From positions 137,501 through 201,500 of the forward strand of contig JAODUO010001324.1 of assembly GCA_025642075.2 (NCBI GenBank): a stretch of DNA of 64,000 bases, in the 5' to 3' direction. The stretch's first letter is position 1. Every line of letters begins with the position of its first letter. The DNA is from Ridgeia piscesae (lineage: Eukaryota; Annelida; Polychaeta; Sabellida; Siboglinidae). Below are positions 46,650 through 61,500 of this stretch, piece after piece. The position numbers were made by a program, and so were the translations under genes. The notes under the pieces were generated by a model that saw only the letters and a list, made by a program, of their open reading frames with translations, was not told the origin of the DNA and did not search any database.

Positions 46650-48870
46650 TAACATATGACACTATACAACACACATACACTGTATATACAATTTCTTCTA
46701 TGACAGCATATCATTTTACCTAGGCTTTTTACCGAGATCTCAGCACACATGTAAGTATTGAATCGAATATGGAGGATCCCTACTGGGAAACGAGACACTG
46801 GATGAATCTGAATGTGACCTCACACGTGACACCAGTAAAGACTGACATGTAACATAATTATAAGATACACAGGGAACAACCAATAAGGGTCGTAATTAAA
46901 CCCACAGACAACATTGCTTTATAACACTCTAAATGTACTTTTATGTTATGTAAGGTATCCATTATTGTAAACTTGCTGGTCAGAAAACAATGTTTTTGTT
47001 AAAACAACATGCCCAGTTGCGTGCGTCACTGACCTAGATAGAACTGGGACAACGATAACTCTTAAAGGTATCTGAAGTTAATTTAAGAAAAACATATATT
47101 AATTCCAATGGATAGTTTACCTGCACATCAGATAAGTGACATGTCACACTTGATCCGTCTGAGGTGGACAATAAAACAAAGATATGTATGTTATTAACAA
47201 GATAATACAATAGTGTAGACATATTCCAACATAAGCAGTTCCACTTTGTGTACTTTAAAGTTCTTATTGTTGGCTGGACAAAGACATATATAATGAAACA
47301 TGAAAGTGTCATGTTACAACATTCTGTGCCACAAATTATATAACTAAATCTGTCAAGATTGTGCCACCGTAAAAGCAGTAGCTGTACAAATATAGATCAA
47401 CATTTTCTACTTTTGGTATATGTAAGGAACACTCAAACTAATTTTGACACTGGTGACACATTTAGAAAGTCCTTTGTCAAGACAAATATACCTTTCTTGC
47501 TATATCTTTATCTTATGTTTACACCAGGTATGAAATACCTGTATATTGACAATAATGAAAATAAGTTATATGTTCATTTTTGCATAAATTATAATGAAAC
47601 TTAGATCGTCCTACAACCAGGCATGTTTATATATTTTGAAGTTTGATTGAATATAAAAATTGAAAATTGATACATTTTGATGTTCATCCTACATCTGTCT
47701 GAGAAATGACAAATCCAGGTGAATTTTTGTCATGAATGGTTGAAGAGTTGTCAAAGTAAAGGTAGACTAAATGACAAAATGAAGAATCATCTAAGACATT
47801 TACATGTGTCTGTGTCACAGTTGGAATATGTAACATGTCACAAATGTACATTATGTTACTATATTCGTGCTCTTTAAACATATGTAACTGGCTTGGCGGC
47901 TACTTCCAAGTAGAAGAACAACAGTTGTCACAAGCTATGTCAACGTGTTCAGTTGATGTGCCACTCAGAAGGTGACACCACCAACTAATACAAAGAGCAA
48001 AAGAAACTCATGTTACTGAGACCTAGATGAATTACCACATACACCCGGACATGCTGAGCTGACCTTTGAACCTGGACATTTCTGTGACATGTTTCCAAGC
48101 ATGTCAAGTGCTGTTATGTGTTTCCTTAAGTTGTCCATAATGTGACAAATGTAGTGATTACAAGAGTGATGTTGTGGCGACAGTAAACTGGAGTCAAGAC
48201 ATCACAAACTGTGTGTCTACACAGCTCACACCATTAGACATGGTCATGAGATGGTTATGTATTACCTAGTACTATACTTGATCCTTGCATGTGAAGTAAC
48301 AGTGGAGACTTGGTAGATGATATAGTCTTAACTGTGTGTAGTGTCACCTTCACACTGCGTGCGTTTGTGAGCAGGACCAGTGTACAATAGACAGAGATAA
48401 CATCACAGACAACACACATTATAGTGAATCAATGAACGACATATAAAACAACCATATCAGTTTGTGCTATGACAAAAACCAGACTGTTCTCACAGCAGTG
48501 ACATAATGAGGTCACTGTGACCTACTTTAATAAGAGTTAACTTGTTGGCAAAATGAGCATATGAAATGTGATACTTCAAGTATAAATAATATTTTTAATA
48601 AAAACATGCTTTCAAATAATATCGCACAATATCAACACTGTTTACCTGATGTCCATCACACACTATTGCAGTGTACATACCGTATTAATGAAAGTCAACT
48701 TTTGCACAAGTATCAAACTAGCATAATGGTATAAACATATTCAAAGACACACTAATCCCAACATCGCAGAAAAACTTATTTGTTAAAGTGCTTTAATTAT
48801 TAACTGCTGCCTTTAAGTTGTAAATGTCAAGCCACCGTCATTGACTAGTTTGAGCTTTTGATATCAAATT
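46648..48870. other. Downstream flank / possible 3'UTR of the SAM-domain gene
   Basis: No coding motif. Its proximity to the stop codon at 49584-49582 (minus) makes part of it possible 3'UTR, but no convincing minus-strand polyadenylation signal could be fixed. Confidence 0.3.
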
Positions 48871-48931
48871 GATTAGTAGCAGCAGCAGCAGCAGTAGAAG
48901 CAGCAGTAGAAACAACAGCAGCAGCCAAAAT
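48871..48931. repeat. (AGC)n-like trinucleotide repeat
   Basis: agcagcagcagcagcag interrupted by tag/aac triplets. Confidence 0.85.
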
Positions 48932-48999
48932 CATAATGAAAACAGCAGTCATATTAACAAGGCTGTGACATCATGGTGACCACGTTATGTGTAAAATAT

Positions 49000-49155
49000 C
49001 ATATGTATCATGTCATGTATACCATGTCATGTGTATCATGTCATGTATACCATGTCATGTGTATCACGTCATGTATACCATGTCATATGTATCATGTCAT
49101 GTATACCATGTCATGTGTGTCATAACATGTATACATTGTCATGTGTATCATGTAA
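49000..49155. repeat. Minisatellite, unit about 17 bp (atgtcatgtrtaycatgtc)
   Basis: Alternating catgtcatgtgtatc and catgtcatgtatacc units, roughly nine copies, lying about 430 bp beyond the SAM gene stop codon. Confidence 0.9.
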
Positions 49156-49168
49156 AGAACACTTAGTG

Positions 49169-49273
49169 CAGTTACAGTTACAGTTACAGTTACAGTTACA
49201 GTTACAGTTACAGTTACAGTTACAGTTACAGTTACAGTTACAGTTACAGTTACAGTTACAGTTACAGTTACAG
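49169..49273. repeat. (CAGTTA)n hexanucleotide array
   Basis: About 17.5 perfect copies. Resulting open frames (LQLQLQ, VTVTVT) are artefacts. Confidence 0.97.
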
Positions 49274-49581
49274 CAGTGACATTCTCATGAACAATAGTGT
49301 GCTGACAGAACATTGGTCCTTGTCAATGTGGCATCACTATTACACTCACACAGTAAATTGAGCAACAATTCCATATTTACTGACTGAGCAATTACTCGAT
49401 ATATTACAACAGCACAGTTTCTTATATCATCTTGTCTTGTGCAGTGGATAAAATTATGTGTCACAAATTATCACTGAAAACAAGTATCATGCCAGCAGCT
49501 TGAGTCATGATATTAACATCTTACTGTAATATATAACGACCATATAACTATAATCACAAGATGATTATGAACAATATGACC

Positions 49582-52500
49582 TCACAAAGATGTTGAGCAT
49601 TTGTCAAGATCTAGATTAGCCAGCCTTGTTTTCACATTCTTGATGCCTTGCTGAATTCTCTTGAGGTGGCCCACCTTAGAGACCCCGAGATCCTGCAAGG
49701 AGAGAGATCATTGAATGCGATGTTAAACCTGGCTGCCAGTGGAACCAACTGTGTCTTATATGAGATGCAATCTAGTTCTGGCTATGGGAACAACTACATC
49801 CAGCCTTGTTACAAAAGAGCCAGGGACACAAGCATCAGTGACCCAGGTGCATCTGCTACTGGTGTCCTGTCTCCACAGACCACAACAAATGTACACAAGC
49901 AACACAGTGTCTCTACAATCAACTCATTTCTAACTAATCAGCCTCACGTGCACTTACTTTACATATAGTCATAATGTCCCCACCCATCTGTCTCACCTTG
50001 AGGTCCTGCCGCCCCAAGGTCAGCAGTTCTTGACCCTGGATCTCATGTGACCTGAAATGTTCCTGGTATTCAGCCAGTCCGAGGCTATCCAGCCACTGGC
50101 CAACTTCCTCCATACTCCACTCCAGGACCGTCATAACTACAACACAAGATTACAAGATGTACTTTACTATAGGACCATGGTAACTACAGCACAGGATGTA
50201 CTTCACTCAAGGTCCATGGTAACTACAGCACAAGATGTACTTCACTCAAGGACCATTGTAACTACAGCACAAGATGTACTTCACTCAAGGTCCATGGTAA
50301 CTACAGCACAAGATGTACTTCACTAAAGGACCATGGTAACTACAACACAAAATGTACTTCACTCAAGGACCATGGTAACTACAATACATGATGTACTTTA
50401 ATCAAGGACCATGGTAACGGCCGCACAATATGTACTTCACTCAAGGACCATGGTATCTACAGCATACGATGTACTTCAGTCAAAGACCATGGTAACTACA
50501 GCACATGATGTACTTCACTCAAGGACCATGGTAACTACAGCACATGATATACTTCATACAAGGACCATGGTAACTACAGCACAAGATGAACTTCACTCAA
50601 GGACCATGGTAACTTCACCACATTATGTACTTCACTCAAGGACCATGGTAACTACTGCACAAGATGTACTTCACTAAAGGTCCATGGTAACTACAGCACA
50701 AGATGTACCTCACTGAAGGTCCATGGTAACTACAACACAAGATGTACTTTACTCAAGGACCATGGTAACTACAGCACAAGATGTACTTCATTCAAGGACC
50801 ATAGTAACTACAGCACAAGATGTACTTCATTCAAGGACCATGGTAACTACAGCACAAGACGTACTTCATTCAAGGACCATGGTAACTACAGCACATGGTG
50901 TACTTCACTCAAGAACCATGGTAACTACAGCACAAGATGTACCTCACCGAAGGTCCATGGTAACTACAGCACAATATATACTTCACTAAAGGTCCATGGT
51001 AACTACTGCACAAGATGAACTTCACTCAAGGACCACGGTAACTACAACACAAGATGTACTTCACTCAAGGACCATGGTAACTACAGCACATGATATACTT
51101 CATACAAGGACCATGGTAACTACAGCACAAGATGAACTTCACTCAAGGACCATGGTAACTACAGCACAAGATGTACTTCACTCAAGGTCCATGGTAACTA
51201 CAGCACAAGATATACTTCACTAAAGGTCCATGGTAACTACAGCACAAGATGTACTTCACTAAAGGACCATGGTAACTACAACACAAGATGTACTTCACTC
51301 AAGGACCATGGTAACTATAACACAAGATGTACCTCACTGAAGGTCCATGATAACTACAGCACATGATATACTTTAATCAAGGACCATGGTAACGACCGCA
51401 CAAGATGTACTTCACTCAAGGACCATGATAACTACAGCATATGATGTACTTCAGTCAAAGACCATGGTAACTACAGCACAAGATATACTTCACTCAAGGA
51501 CCATGGTAACTACAGCACATGATGTACTTCACTCAAGGACCATGGTAACTACAGCACAAGATGTACTTCACTGAAGGTCCATGGTAACTACAGCACAATA
51601 TGTACTTCACTCAAGGACCATGGTAACTACAGCACATGATGTACTTCACTCAAGGACCATGGTAACTACAGCACAAGATGTACCTCACTGAAGGTCCATG
51701 GTAACTACAACACAAGATGTACTTCACTCAAGGACCATGGTAACGACAGCACAAGATGTACTTCACTCAAGGACCATGGTAACTACAGCACAATATGTAC
51801 CTTATTCAAGGACCATGGTAACTACAGCACAATATGTACTTCATTCAAGGACCATGGTAACTACAGCACATGATGTACTTCACTCAAGGACCATGGTAAC
51901 TACAGCACAATATATACTTCACTAAAGGTCCATGGTAACTACAGCACAAGATGAACTTCACTCAAGGACCATAGTAACTACAGCACAAGATGAACTTCAC
52001 TCAAGGACCATGGTAACTACAACACAAGATGTACTTCACTCAAGGACCATGGTAACTACAGCACAATATGTACTTTATTCAAGGACCATGGTAACTACAG
52101 CACAAAATGTACTTCATTCAAGGACCATGGTAACTACAGCACATGATGTACTTCACTCAAGGACCATGGTAACTACAGCACAAGATGTACCTCACTGAAG
52201 GTCCATGGTAACTACAGCACAATATATACTTCACTAAAGATCCATGGTAACTACAGCATAAGATGAACTTCACTCAAGGACCATAGTAACTACAGCACAA
52301 GATGAACATCACTCAAGGACCATGGTAACTACAACACAAGATGTACTTCACACAAGGACCATGGTAACTACAGCACAATATGTACTTCACTCAAGGTACA
52401 TGGTAACTATAGCACAAAATGTACTTCACTCAACGACCCTGGTAACTACAGCACAAGATGTACTTCACTCAAGGTCCATGGTAACTACAGCACAAGATGT

Positions 52501-55500
52501 ACTTCACTGAAGGTCCATGGTAACTACAGCACAAGATGTACTTCACTCAAGGTCCATGGTAACTACAAAGTGATACATACTGAGAGAGACGTCACTTACT
52601 ACTGGGTCCTGTGTTCTTAGTCTCCTTCTCTCTCTTCCCACCGCGCTTCAATCGCATCAGGCGGAAATGACTTTTCTCTTTGTGTTTCTTCTGGTGTAGT
52701 TCTGTGGCCTGGAACAAACATTTCAACCTGTGTCACTCAAAGCTGGGGCACTGGGAGAGAGAGGGAAAGACCACCATCTACCTCCAGTCTATCCCAGGAC
52801 AGACATATCCAGTTATCACCAACTGTACTCATGTTGTGAATAAACTAAAATTACTGTATATTAATGCATAAAAAGTATGTATATAATTATGCATTTTAGT
52901 AACATAAATTTATTCATTTAAAAAACCTTTACTGAAAAAATATTCACATTAAGACATATAGAGTAGATAAAGCTTATAACTAAAGCTGTTTGTAATTACT
53001 GTACATCATTTAATTCCAAACACACGCATGCATGCGTGCATGCCCCAATCACACACCGATGGATGTTACAGACGTGGAACAAACTGAGCTTAAAACAGGC
53101 TTGTAAAACGTTTGAGCGACCATCAAAAGCAGCATAACATGTCCAAAACTTCAGCATATCTGGATGTCTCAAGTTGTGTGTGTGTTATTGTGTATTTCTA
53201 TTCATCATAGCATTTAGATTTTTTAAACCTTCTCTTGCAGTCATATTAAAAAAACATTCCTGAAACCTTTTTATACTCAATTCTTATCTGCCATCAGAAT
53301 TGTTGCACAGCCATTGTGTCATGTGGTTGGACAAAGAAACATGTTGTTTCCAATTAGTCAGTGTCTCTGAAACAGTACAGTCTCCTGCTTTTAATGTTCC
53401 AATGTATATAATGATGTTTGTCTGATGTTGCCCCACTCTCTTAGTGCTGCTTTCACCACCAATGGTTTTATATCAGCTTCCCCTTTCAGACAAGTGGTAC
53501 TATTCTCCTTGTTGTATATCTCTGTGTAGAGAGCATACTTTAATCATATCTCAGATTTCTGTACCGTGCTTGTCTAGAAGAGTAATCTTGGCCTAGGTTT
53601 TGCATTCTCCTCAGGTTCTTAGATGTTACATTTGTGTCTTGAGTGATCTCCTGGTTGTACTTCCTGATGTCCTCCTTTACTTTCTTTTTGGTGGTCTCCA
53701 TGTAGACATGTTCAGGTTATTATAAACATGTGTGGTTTCATTTGTATTTTCCACTTTCAAATAAACTATTACTTTCTTTTGTATTATATTAGTTGTTATG
53801 ACTCCTGCCTTTTTCAACCATTTCTCATCATGTGTTGTTGTGTTGTGTTGTGTTGTGTTGTGTTGTGTTGTGTTGTGTTGTGTTGTGTTGTGTTGTGTTG
53901 TGTTGTGTTGTGTTGTGTTGTGTTGTGTATGGTCTATGTGATCTGTATGGTCTGTTGTCTGGTTCATGTGGTCTGTATGGACTGTGTAGTCTATGTGATC
54001 TATATAGTATGTCGTCTGGTTCATGTGGTCAGTATGGACCATGTGGTCTATGTGATCTATATAGTCTGTCGTCTGGTTCATATAGTCTGTATGAACCATG
54101 TGGTCTATGTGATCTATATGATCTGTTGTCTGGTTCATGTGGTCTGTATATGGTCTATGTGATCTATATAGTCTGTTGTCTGGTTCATGTGGTCTATATG
54201 TGGTCTATGTGATCTATATAGTCTGTCATCTGGGTCATGTGGTCTGTATGGACCATGCAGTCTATGTGATCTATATGGTCTGTCATCTGGTTCATGTGGT
54301 CTGTATGGACCACGTGGTCTATGTGATCTATATGATCTGTTGTCTGGTTCATGTGGTCTATATGGACCATGTGGTCTATGTGATCTATACAGTCTGTTGT
54401 CTGGTTCATTTGATCTGTATGGACCATGTGGTCTATGTGATCTATATAGTCTGTTGTCTGGTTCATGTGATCTGTATGGACCATGTGGTCTATGTGATCT
54501 ATATAGTCTGTTGTCTGGTTCATGTGATCTGTATGGACCATGTGGTCTATGTGATCTATGTAGTCTGTTGTCTGGTTCATGTGGTCTGTATGGACCATGT
54601 GGTCTATGTGATCTATATAGTCTGTTGTCTGGTTCATGTGGTCTGTATGGACCATGTGGTCTATGTGATCTATATGGTATGTTGTCTGGTTCATGTAGTC
54701 TGTATCGACCATGTGGTCTGTCTCACCTCCTGCTGTATGGCCTGGAAGTGAGGCAGTCCACCAATCTCATACACCTTCCTCATCTCCACCTCCATCGCAG
54801 CCAGCGACAACAGCAGCTTCTCCTCCACATCACGTCTCAGCTGCTACAACACACAGGTACACGACACTAGTGTCCAGGCATTAGTGTCATCACTAGTGTC
54901 ACGGCAATAGTGACATGTCACTAGTGTCATACCAGTAGTGACACATCACCAATGTCCAGTCACATAACTAGTGTAACATCATATATACATGACACTAGTG
55001 TCATGTCACAGGTATGCATGTCACAGGAACCTATAACTAATTTAACATCACATGGACATACCATTAGTATCACGTCAGAGGTATGTGTTACTACTTTCAT
55101 GTCACAGGTACATGCCGCTAGTATCCCGTTACAGGTGCACACCCAAGCATCTTGTCACATGTACATGCCAATAATGTCATGTTATAAGGTGCTCACATCC
55201 CTAGTGTCATGTCACAGATACATATCACAAATATATTGTCATACTTATGTTACTAGGTCATGTCACACACACGCACGCACGCATGCATGCATGCACGCAC
55301 ACACACACACACACACATATATATTTCTGTCATGTAAGACATACCATGGTGTTGGCCTTCTGTCATGTAAGACCTACCATGGTGTTGGCCTTCTGTCATG
55401 CAAGACCTACCATGGTGTTGGCCTGTCATGCAAGACATACCATGGTTTTGGCCTTCTGTCATGTAAGACCTACCATGGTGTTGGCCTTCTGTCATGTAAG

Positions 55501-58500
55501 ACCTACCATGGTGTTGGCCTTCTGTCATGTAAGACATACCATGGTGTTGGCCTTCTGTCATGCAAGACCTACCATGGTGTTGGCCTTCTGTCATGTAAGA
55601 CCTGCCATGGTGTTGGTCTTCTGTCATGCAAGACCTGCCATTGTGAAGGTCTTCTGTCATGCAAGACATACCATGGTGTAGGCCTTCTGTCATGTAAGAC
55701 CTACCTTGGTGTTGGCCTTCTGTCATGAAAGACCTTCCACGGTGTTGGCCTTCTGTCATGTAAGACCTACCATGTTGGCCTTCTGTCATGTAAGACCTAC
55801 CACGGCGTTGGCCTTCTGTCATGTAAGACCTACCACGGTGTTGACCTTCTGTCATGTAAGACCTACCACGGTGTTGACCTTCTGTCATGCAAGACATACC
55901 ATGGTGTTGGCCTTCTGTCATGTAATACCTTCCATGGTGTTGGCCTTCTGTCATGTATGACCTGCCATGGTGTTGGCCTTCTGTCATGTGAGACCTGCCT
56001 TGGTGTTGGCCTTCTGTCATGCAAGACATACCATGGTGTTGGCCTTCTGTCATGTAAGACCTACCATGGTGTTGGCCTTCTGTCATGTAAGACCTACCAT
56101 GGTGTTGGTCTTCTGTCATGCAAGACATACCATGGTGTTGGCCTTCTGTCATGTAAGACCTACCATGGTGTTGGCCTTCTGTCATGTAAGACCTGCCATG
56201 GTGTTGGTCTTCTGTCATGTAAGATCAGCCATGGTCTTGGTCTTCTGTCATGCAAGACATACCATGGTGTTGGCCTTCTGTCATGTAAGACATACCATGG
56301 TGTTGGCCTTCTGTCATGTAATACCTTCCATGGTGTTGGCCTTCTGTCATGTAAGACCTGCCATGGTGTTGGCCTTCTTTCATGCAAGACATACCATGGC
56401 GTTGGCCTTCTGTCATGTAATACCTTCCATGGTGTTGGCCTTCTGTCATGTAATACCTTCCATGGTGTTGGCCTTCTGTCATGTAATACCTTCCATGGCA
56501 TTGGCCTTCTGTCATGTAATACCTACCATGGTGTTGGCCTTCTGTCATGTAAGACCTACCATGGTGTTGGCCTTCTGTCATGTAAGACCTACCATGGTGT
56601 TGGCCTTCTGTCATGTAAGAACTACCATGGTGTTGGCCTTCTGTCATGTAAGACCTACCGTGGTGTTGGCCTTCTGTCATGCAAGACATACCATGGTGTT
56701 GGCCTTCTGTCATGTAAAATCTACCATGGTGTTGGCCTTCTGTCATGCCAGACATACCATGGTGTTGGCCTTCTGTCATGTAAGACCTTCCACGGTGTTG
56801 GCCTTCTGTCATGTAAGACCTGCCATGGTGTTGGCCTTCTCTCATGCAAGACATACCATGGCGTTGGCCTTCTGTCATGTAATACCTTCCATGGCGTTGG
56901 CCTTCTGTCATGTAAGACCTGTCATGGTGTTGGCCTTCTGTCATTTAAGACCTACCATGGTGTTGGCCTTCTGTCATTTTAGATCAGCCACGGTGTTGGC
57001 CATCTGTCATGTAAGATCAGCCATGGTGTTGGCCTTCTGTCATGCAAGACATAGCATGGTGTTGTCCTTCTGTCATGTAAGACCTTCCATGGTGTTGGCC
57101 TTCTGTCATGTAAGACCTACCATGGTGTTGGCCTTCTGTCATGTAAGACATACCATGGTGTTGGCCTGTCATGTAAGACCAGCCATGGTTTTGGCCTTCT
57201 GTCATGTAAGACCTACCATGGTGTTGGCCTTCTGTCATGTAAGACCTACCATGGTGTTGGCCTTCTGTCATGTAAGACATACCATGGTGTTGGCCTTCTG
57301 TCATGCAAGACCTACCATGGTGTTGACCTTCTGTCATGTAAGACCTGCCATTGTGAAGGTCTTCTGTCATGCAAGACATACCATGGTGTAGGCCTTCTGT
57401 CATGTAAGACCTACCATGGTGTTGGCCTTCTGTCATGTAAGACCTACCTTGGTGTTGGCCTTCTGTCATGAAAGACCTTCCACGGTGTTGGCCTTCTGTC
57501 ATGTAAGACCTACCATGGCGTTGGCCTTCTGTCATGTAAGACCTACCACGGCGTTGGCCTTCTGTCATGTAAGACCTACCACGGTGTTGACCTTCTGTCA
57601 TGCAAGACATACCATGGTGTTGGCCTTCTGTCATGTAATACCTTCCATGGTGTTGGCCTTCTGTCATGTATGACCTGCCATGGTGTTGGCCTTCTGTCAT
57701 GTGAGACCTGCCTTGGTGTTGGCCTTCTGTCATGCAAGACATACCATGGTGTTGGCCTTCTGTCATGTAAGACCTACCATGGTGTTGGCCTTCTGTCATG
57801 TAAGACCTACCATGGTGTTGGTCTTCTGTCATGCAAGACATACCATGGTGTTGGCCTTCTGTCATGTAAGACCTACCATGGTGTTGGCCTTCTGTCATGT
57901 AAGACCTACCATGGTGTTGGCCTTCTGTCATGTAAGACCTGCCATGGTGTTGGTCTTCTGTCATGTAAGATCAGCCATGGTCTTGGTCTTCTGTCATGCA
58001 AGACATACCATGGTGTTGGCCTTCTGTCATGTAAGACATACCATGGTGTTGGCCTTCTGTCATGTAATACCTTCCATGGTGTTGGCCTTCTGTCATGTAA
58101 GACCTGCCATGGTGTTGGCCTTCTTTCATGCAAGACATACCATGGCGTTGGCCTTCTGTCATGTAATACCTTCCATGGTGTTGGCCTTCTGTCATGTAAT
58201 ACCTTCCATGGTGTTGGCCTTCTGTCATGTAATACCTTCCATGGCATTGGCCTTCTGTCATGTAATACCTGCCATGGTGTTGGCCTTCTGTCATGTAAGA
58301 CCTACCATGGTGTTGGCCTTCTCTCATGCAAGACATACCATGGCGTTGGCCTTCTGTCATGTCATACCTTCCATGGTGTTGGCCTTCTGTCATGTAATAC
58401 CTTCCATGGTGTTGGCCTTCTGTCATGTAATACCTTCCATGGCGTTGGCCTTCTGTCATGTAAGACCTGTCATGGTGTTGGCCTTCTGTCATTTAAGACC

Positions 58501-61500
58501 TACCATGGTGTTGGCCTTCTGTCATTTTAGATCAGCCACGGTGTTGGCCATCTGTCATGTAAGATCAGCCATGGTGTTGGCCTTCTGTCATGTAAGACAT
58601 ACCATGGTGTTGGCCTTCTGTCATGCAAGACGTACCATGGTGTTGGCCTTCTGTCATGTAAGACCTGCCATGGTGTTGGTCTTCTGTCATGTAAGACATA
58701 CCATGGTGTTGGCCTTCTGTCATGTAAGACCTACCATGGTGTTGGCCTTCTGTCATGTAAGACATACCATGGTGTTGGCCTTCTGTCATGCAAGACGTAC
58801 CATGTTGTTGGCCTGTCATGTAAGACCAGCCATGGTTTTGGCCTTCTGTCATGTAAGACCTACCATGGTGTTGGCCTTCTGTCATGTAAGACCTACCATG
58901 GTGTTGGCCTTCTGTCATGTAAGACATACCATGGTGTTGGCCTTCTGTCATGCAAGACGTACCATGGTGTTGGCCTTCTGTCATGCAAGACGTACCATGG
59001 TGTTGGCCTTCTGTCATGTAAGACCTGCCATGGTGTTGGTCTTCTGTCATGCCGACCAAGGTCAATGTTCGACAATGGACTCAGGATGCCACCATGCAGC
59101 TCCAGGGATCTCTGGCTTGCACAGATTGGGGGGTGTTTGCACCTGATTCCGTGAACTTAAATGAACATGCTTCTATCATTACGGACTACATTACCTTTTG
59201 CATGGACTCTACCATTCCAATGAAAACTGTGACTGTTTATCCTAATTCAAAGCCTTGGATCACGTCTGATATAAAAACACGCTTAAGAACAAACAAATCG
59301 CATACCGCTCTAAGGACATACACACAATGAAAAACGCACACAGACAGCTACAAACAGAAATCTCGCAAGCAAAACAAAGGTATCGTGAAAAGGTTGAAAA
59401 TGAGTTTAGCTGCATGAACACTAAACAGGCCTTTGCGCATTTGAAAAAGATGTCAGGTCGTTTGGACAGATTATCTGTCCTTTCAACTACTGATCCATTG
59501 AAATTTGCTTTAGACTTAAATTTGTTTTATAACAGATTTGACAGCCATGATTTTTCTATTGAGTGTGAGTCGCTCCTAGCTGCTGGCCCTTTACCCGTAC
59601 CAGGTGATATTGACATTTCTACCGTGGATGTCACAAATCAATTCAAAAAGTGTAAGGCTAATAAAGCTCCTGGTCCAGATGGCATTCCAGGCCGCTTACT
59701 TAAAGAGTGTGCAATTGAGTTAGGTCCGGTATTTCAGCCACTGTTTAAACAGTCTGTGGATATAGGTGTGATTCCAACCATCTGGAAAACGTCTGTAGTG
59801 GTACCCGTCCCTAAAATGTCATCACCGTCAGAGTTAAACCACTTCAGACCTGTGGCCCTAACGTCCATCGTCATGAAATGTTTTGAAAGACTGATTTTGT
59901 CTCACATTCTCCCACATGTTCAATCTCAACTGGATCCATATCAATTCGCTTACCGTTCCAGAAGAGGCACTGATGATGCAATAGCTTGCCTTTTACACAA
60001 ACTATTTGAACACATGGAGACAGCTGGCAACTATGCTCGAATCTTATTTATAGATTTCAGTTCAGCATTTAACACAATACAAAGGCATGTCATGATTGAT
60101 AAACAACAGAAACTAGAAGTTCCAGCCGCACTTGTTCACTGGGTTTTCAATTTCTTAAGTAATCGCCCGCAGTGTGTTCGAGTGGGTGACATAAAGTCAC
60201 CAGTGCTTGTTAGCAACACAGGTGCGCCTCAGGGTTGTGTACTGAGTCCATTTTTGTACACCTTGTATACAAATGACTGTCGTAGTGTTGACTCATCTAC
60301 CCAATTTGTGAGGTTTTCTGATGATACAGCCATGCTCGCTCTTTTGAATGATTTTGCCTCATACCAGTCATATCTTTCTTCAGTGGTACGTTTCTCTAGT
60401 TGGTGCAGTAACAATTTTCTGCATCTGAATGTTTCCAAAACGAAAGAAATGTGCATCGACTTCCGTCGTAATAGAACTGTCATTAGTCCTATTGTCATCA
60501 ACGGTGAACCTGTGGAACAGGTTAATTCATTCAAATACCTCGGTGTTATATTAGATGAAAAATTGTCATTTACAGAGCATGTTACAGCCGTGCAAAAGAA
60601 GTCTCAGCAGCGACTGCACGTTCTTCGAAAGTTACGAGCTTTCTATGTTGATCCACTACTTCTTCTACGCCTTTACCGTAGCATAATTGAGCCTCTCTTA
60701 ACCTACTGCACCATTTGTTACTACCCTGCTCTTTCTGTTAAAAACCGTAACAGGCTTCTGAAAATCTCACATGTTTCTGCCAAGATCATTGGTTTACCTA
60801 CACCAAAGCTCTCCGAAATAATCGACCATGCAATTTTGAAGAAAGCTCGAGCTGTCGCTACCGAGTCTGATCACCCGCTCTCTACGTTCTTCCATGTACT
60901 TCCGTCTCAAAGGAGATACCGTTGTATAAAATGTAAAACATGTCGCTATAGCAGGAGTTTTGTGCCGGTGGCCATTAGAATGTTGAATGCTAAATGAGTC
61001 ATATTGATGTCACCCGATTGAATTGTTCTTGTAGTGTATACATCTGGAAATTCATCTGCATTTTGTTGAGACCATCCCATATATTTTAGATGTGATCATG
61101 AGTTGTAAAATGCATATCCTTTTTAAGGACAATAAAGTAAAGTGAAGGGAAGACATACCATGGTGTTGGCCTTCTGTCATGTAAGACCTGCCATTGTGAA
61201 GGTCTTCTGTCATGTAAGACCTACCTTGGTGTTGGCCTTCTGTCATGTAAGACCTTCCACGGTGTTGGCCTTCTGTCATGTAAGACCTACCACGGCGTTG
61301 GCCTTCTGTCATGTAAGACCTACCACGGTGTTGGCCTTCTGTCATGTAAGACCTACCACGGTGTTGACCTTCTGTCATGCAAGACATACCATGGTGTTGG
61401 CCTTCTGTCATGTAAGACCTTCCATGGTGTTGGCCTTCTGTCATGTAAGACCTGCCATGGTTGTTGGCCTTCTGTCATGCAAGACATACCATGGTGTTGG

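Noticed and set aside
50137..52570. Frames with 13-residue MVTTAQDVLHSRT repeats as a secreted repeat protein
   Set aside because: Generated by the 39-bp intronic array; frequent in-frame stops and lies inside a GT-AG intron of the SAM gene.
53728..54870. Hydrophobic repeat frames (VCCLVHVVCMDHVVYVIYI) resembling membrane proteins
   Set aside because: Products of the (TTGTG)n and 57-bp arrays; the opposite strand and other frames are equally open.
55326..59052. CRISPR-like regular repeats
   Set aside because: Units are contiguous tandem copies without unique spacers, and the context is eukaryotic.
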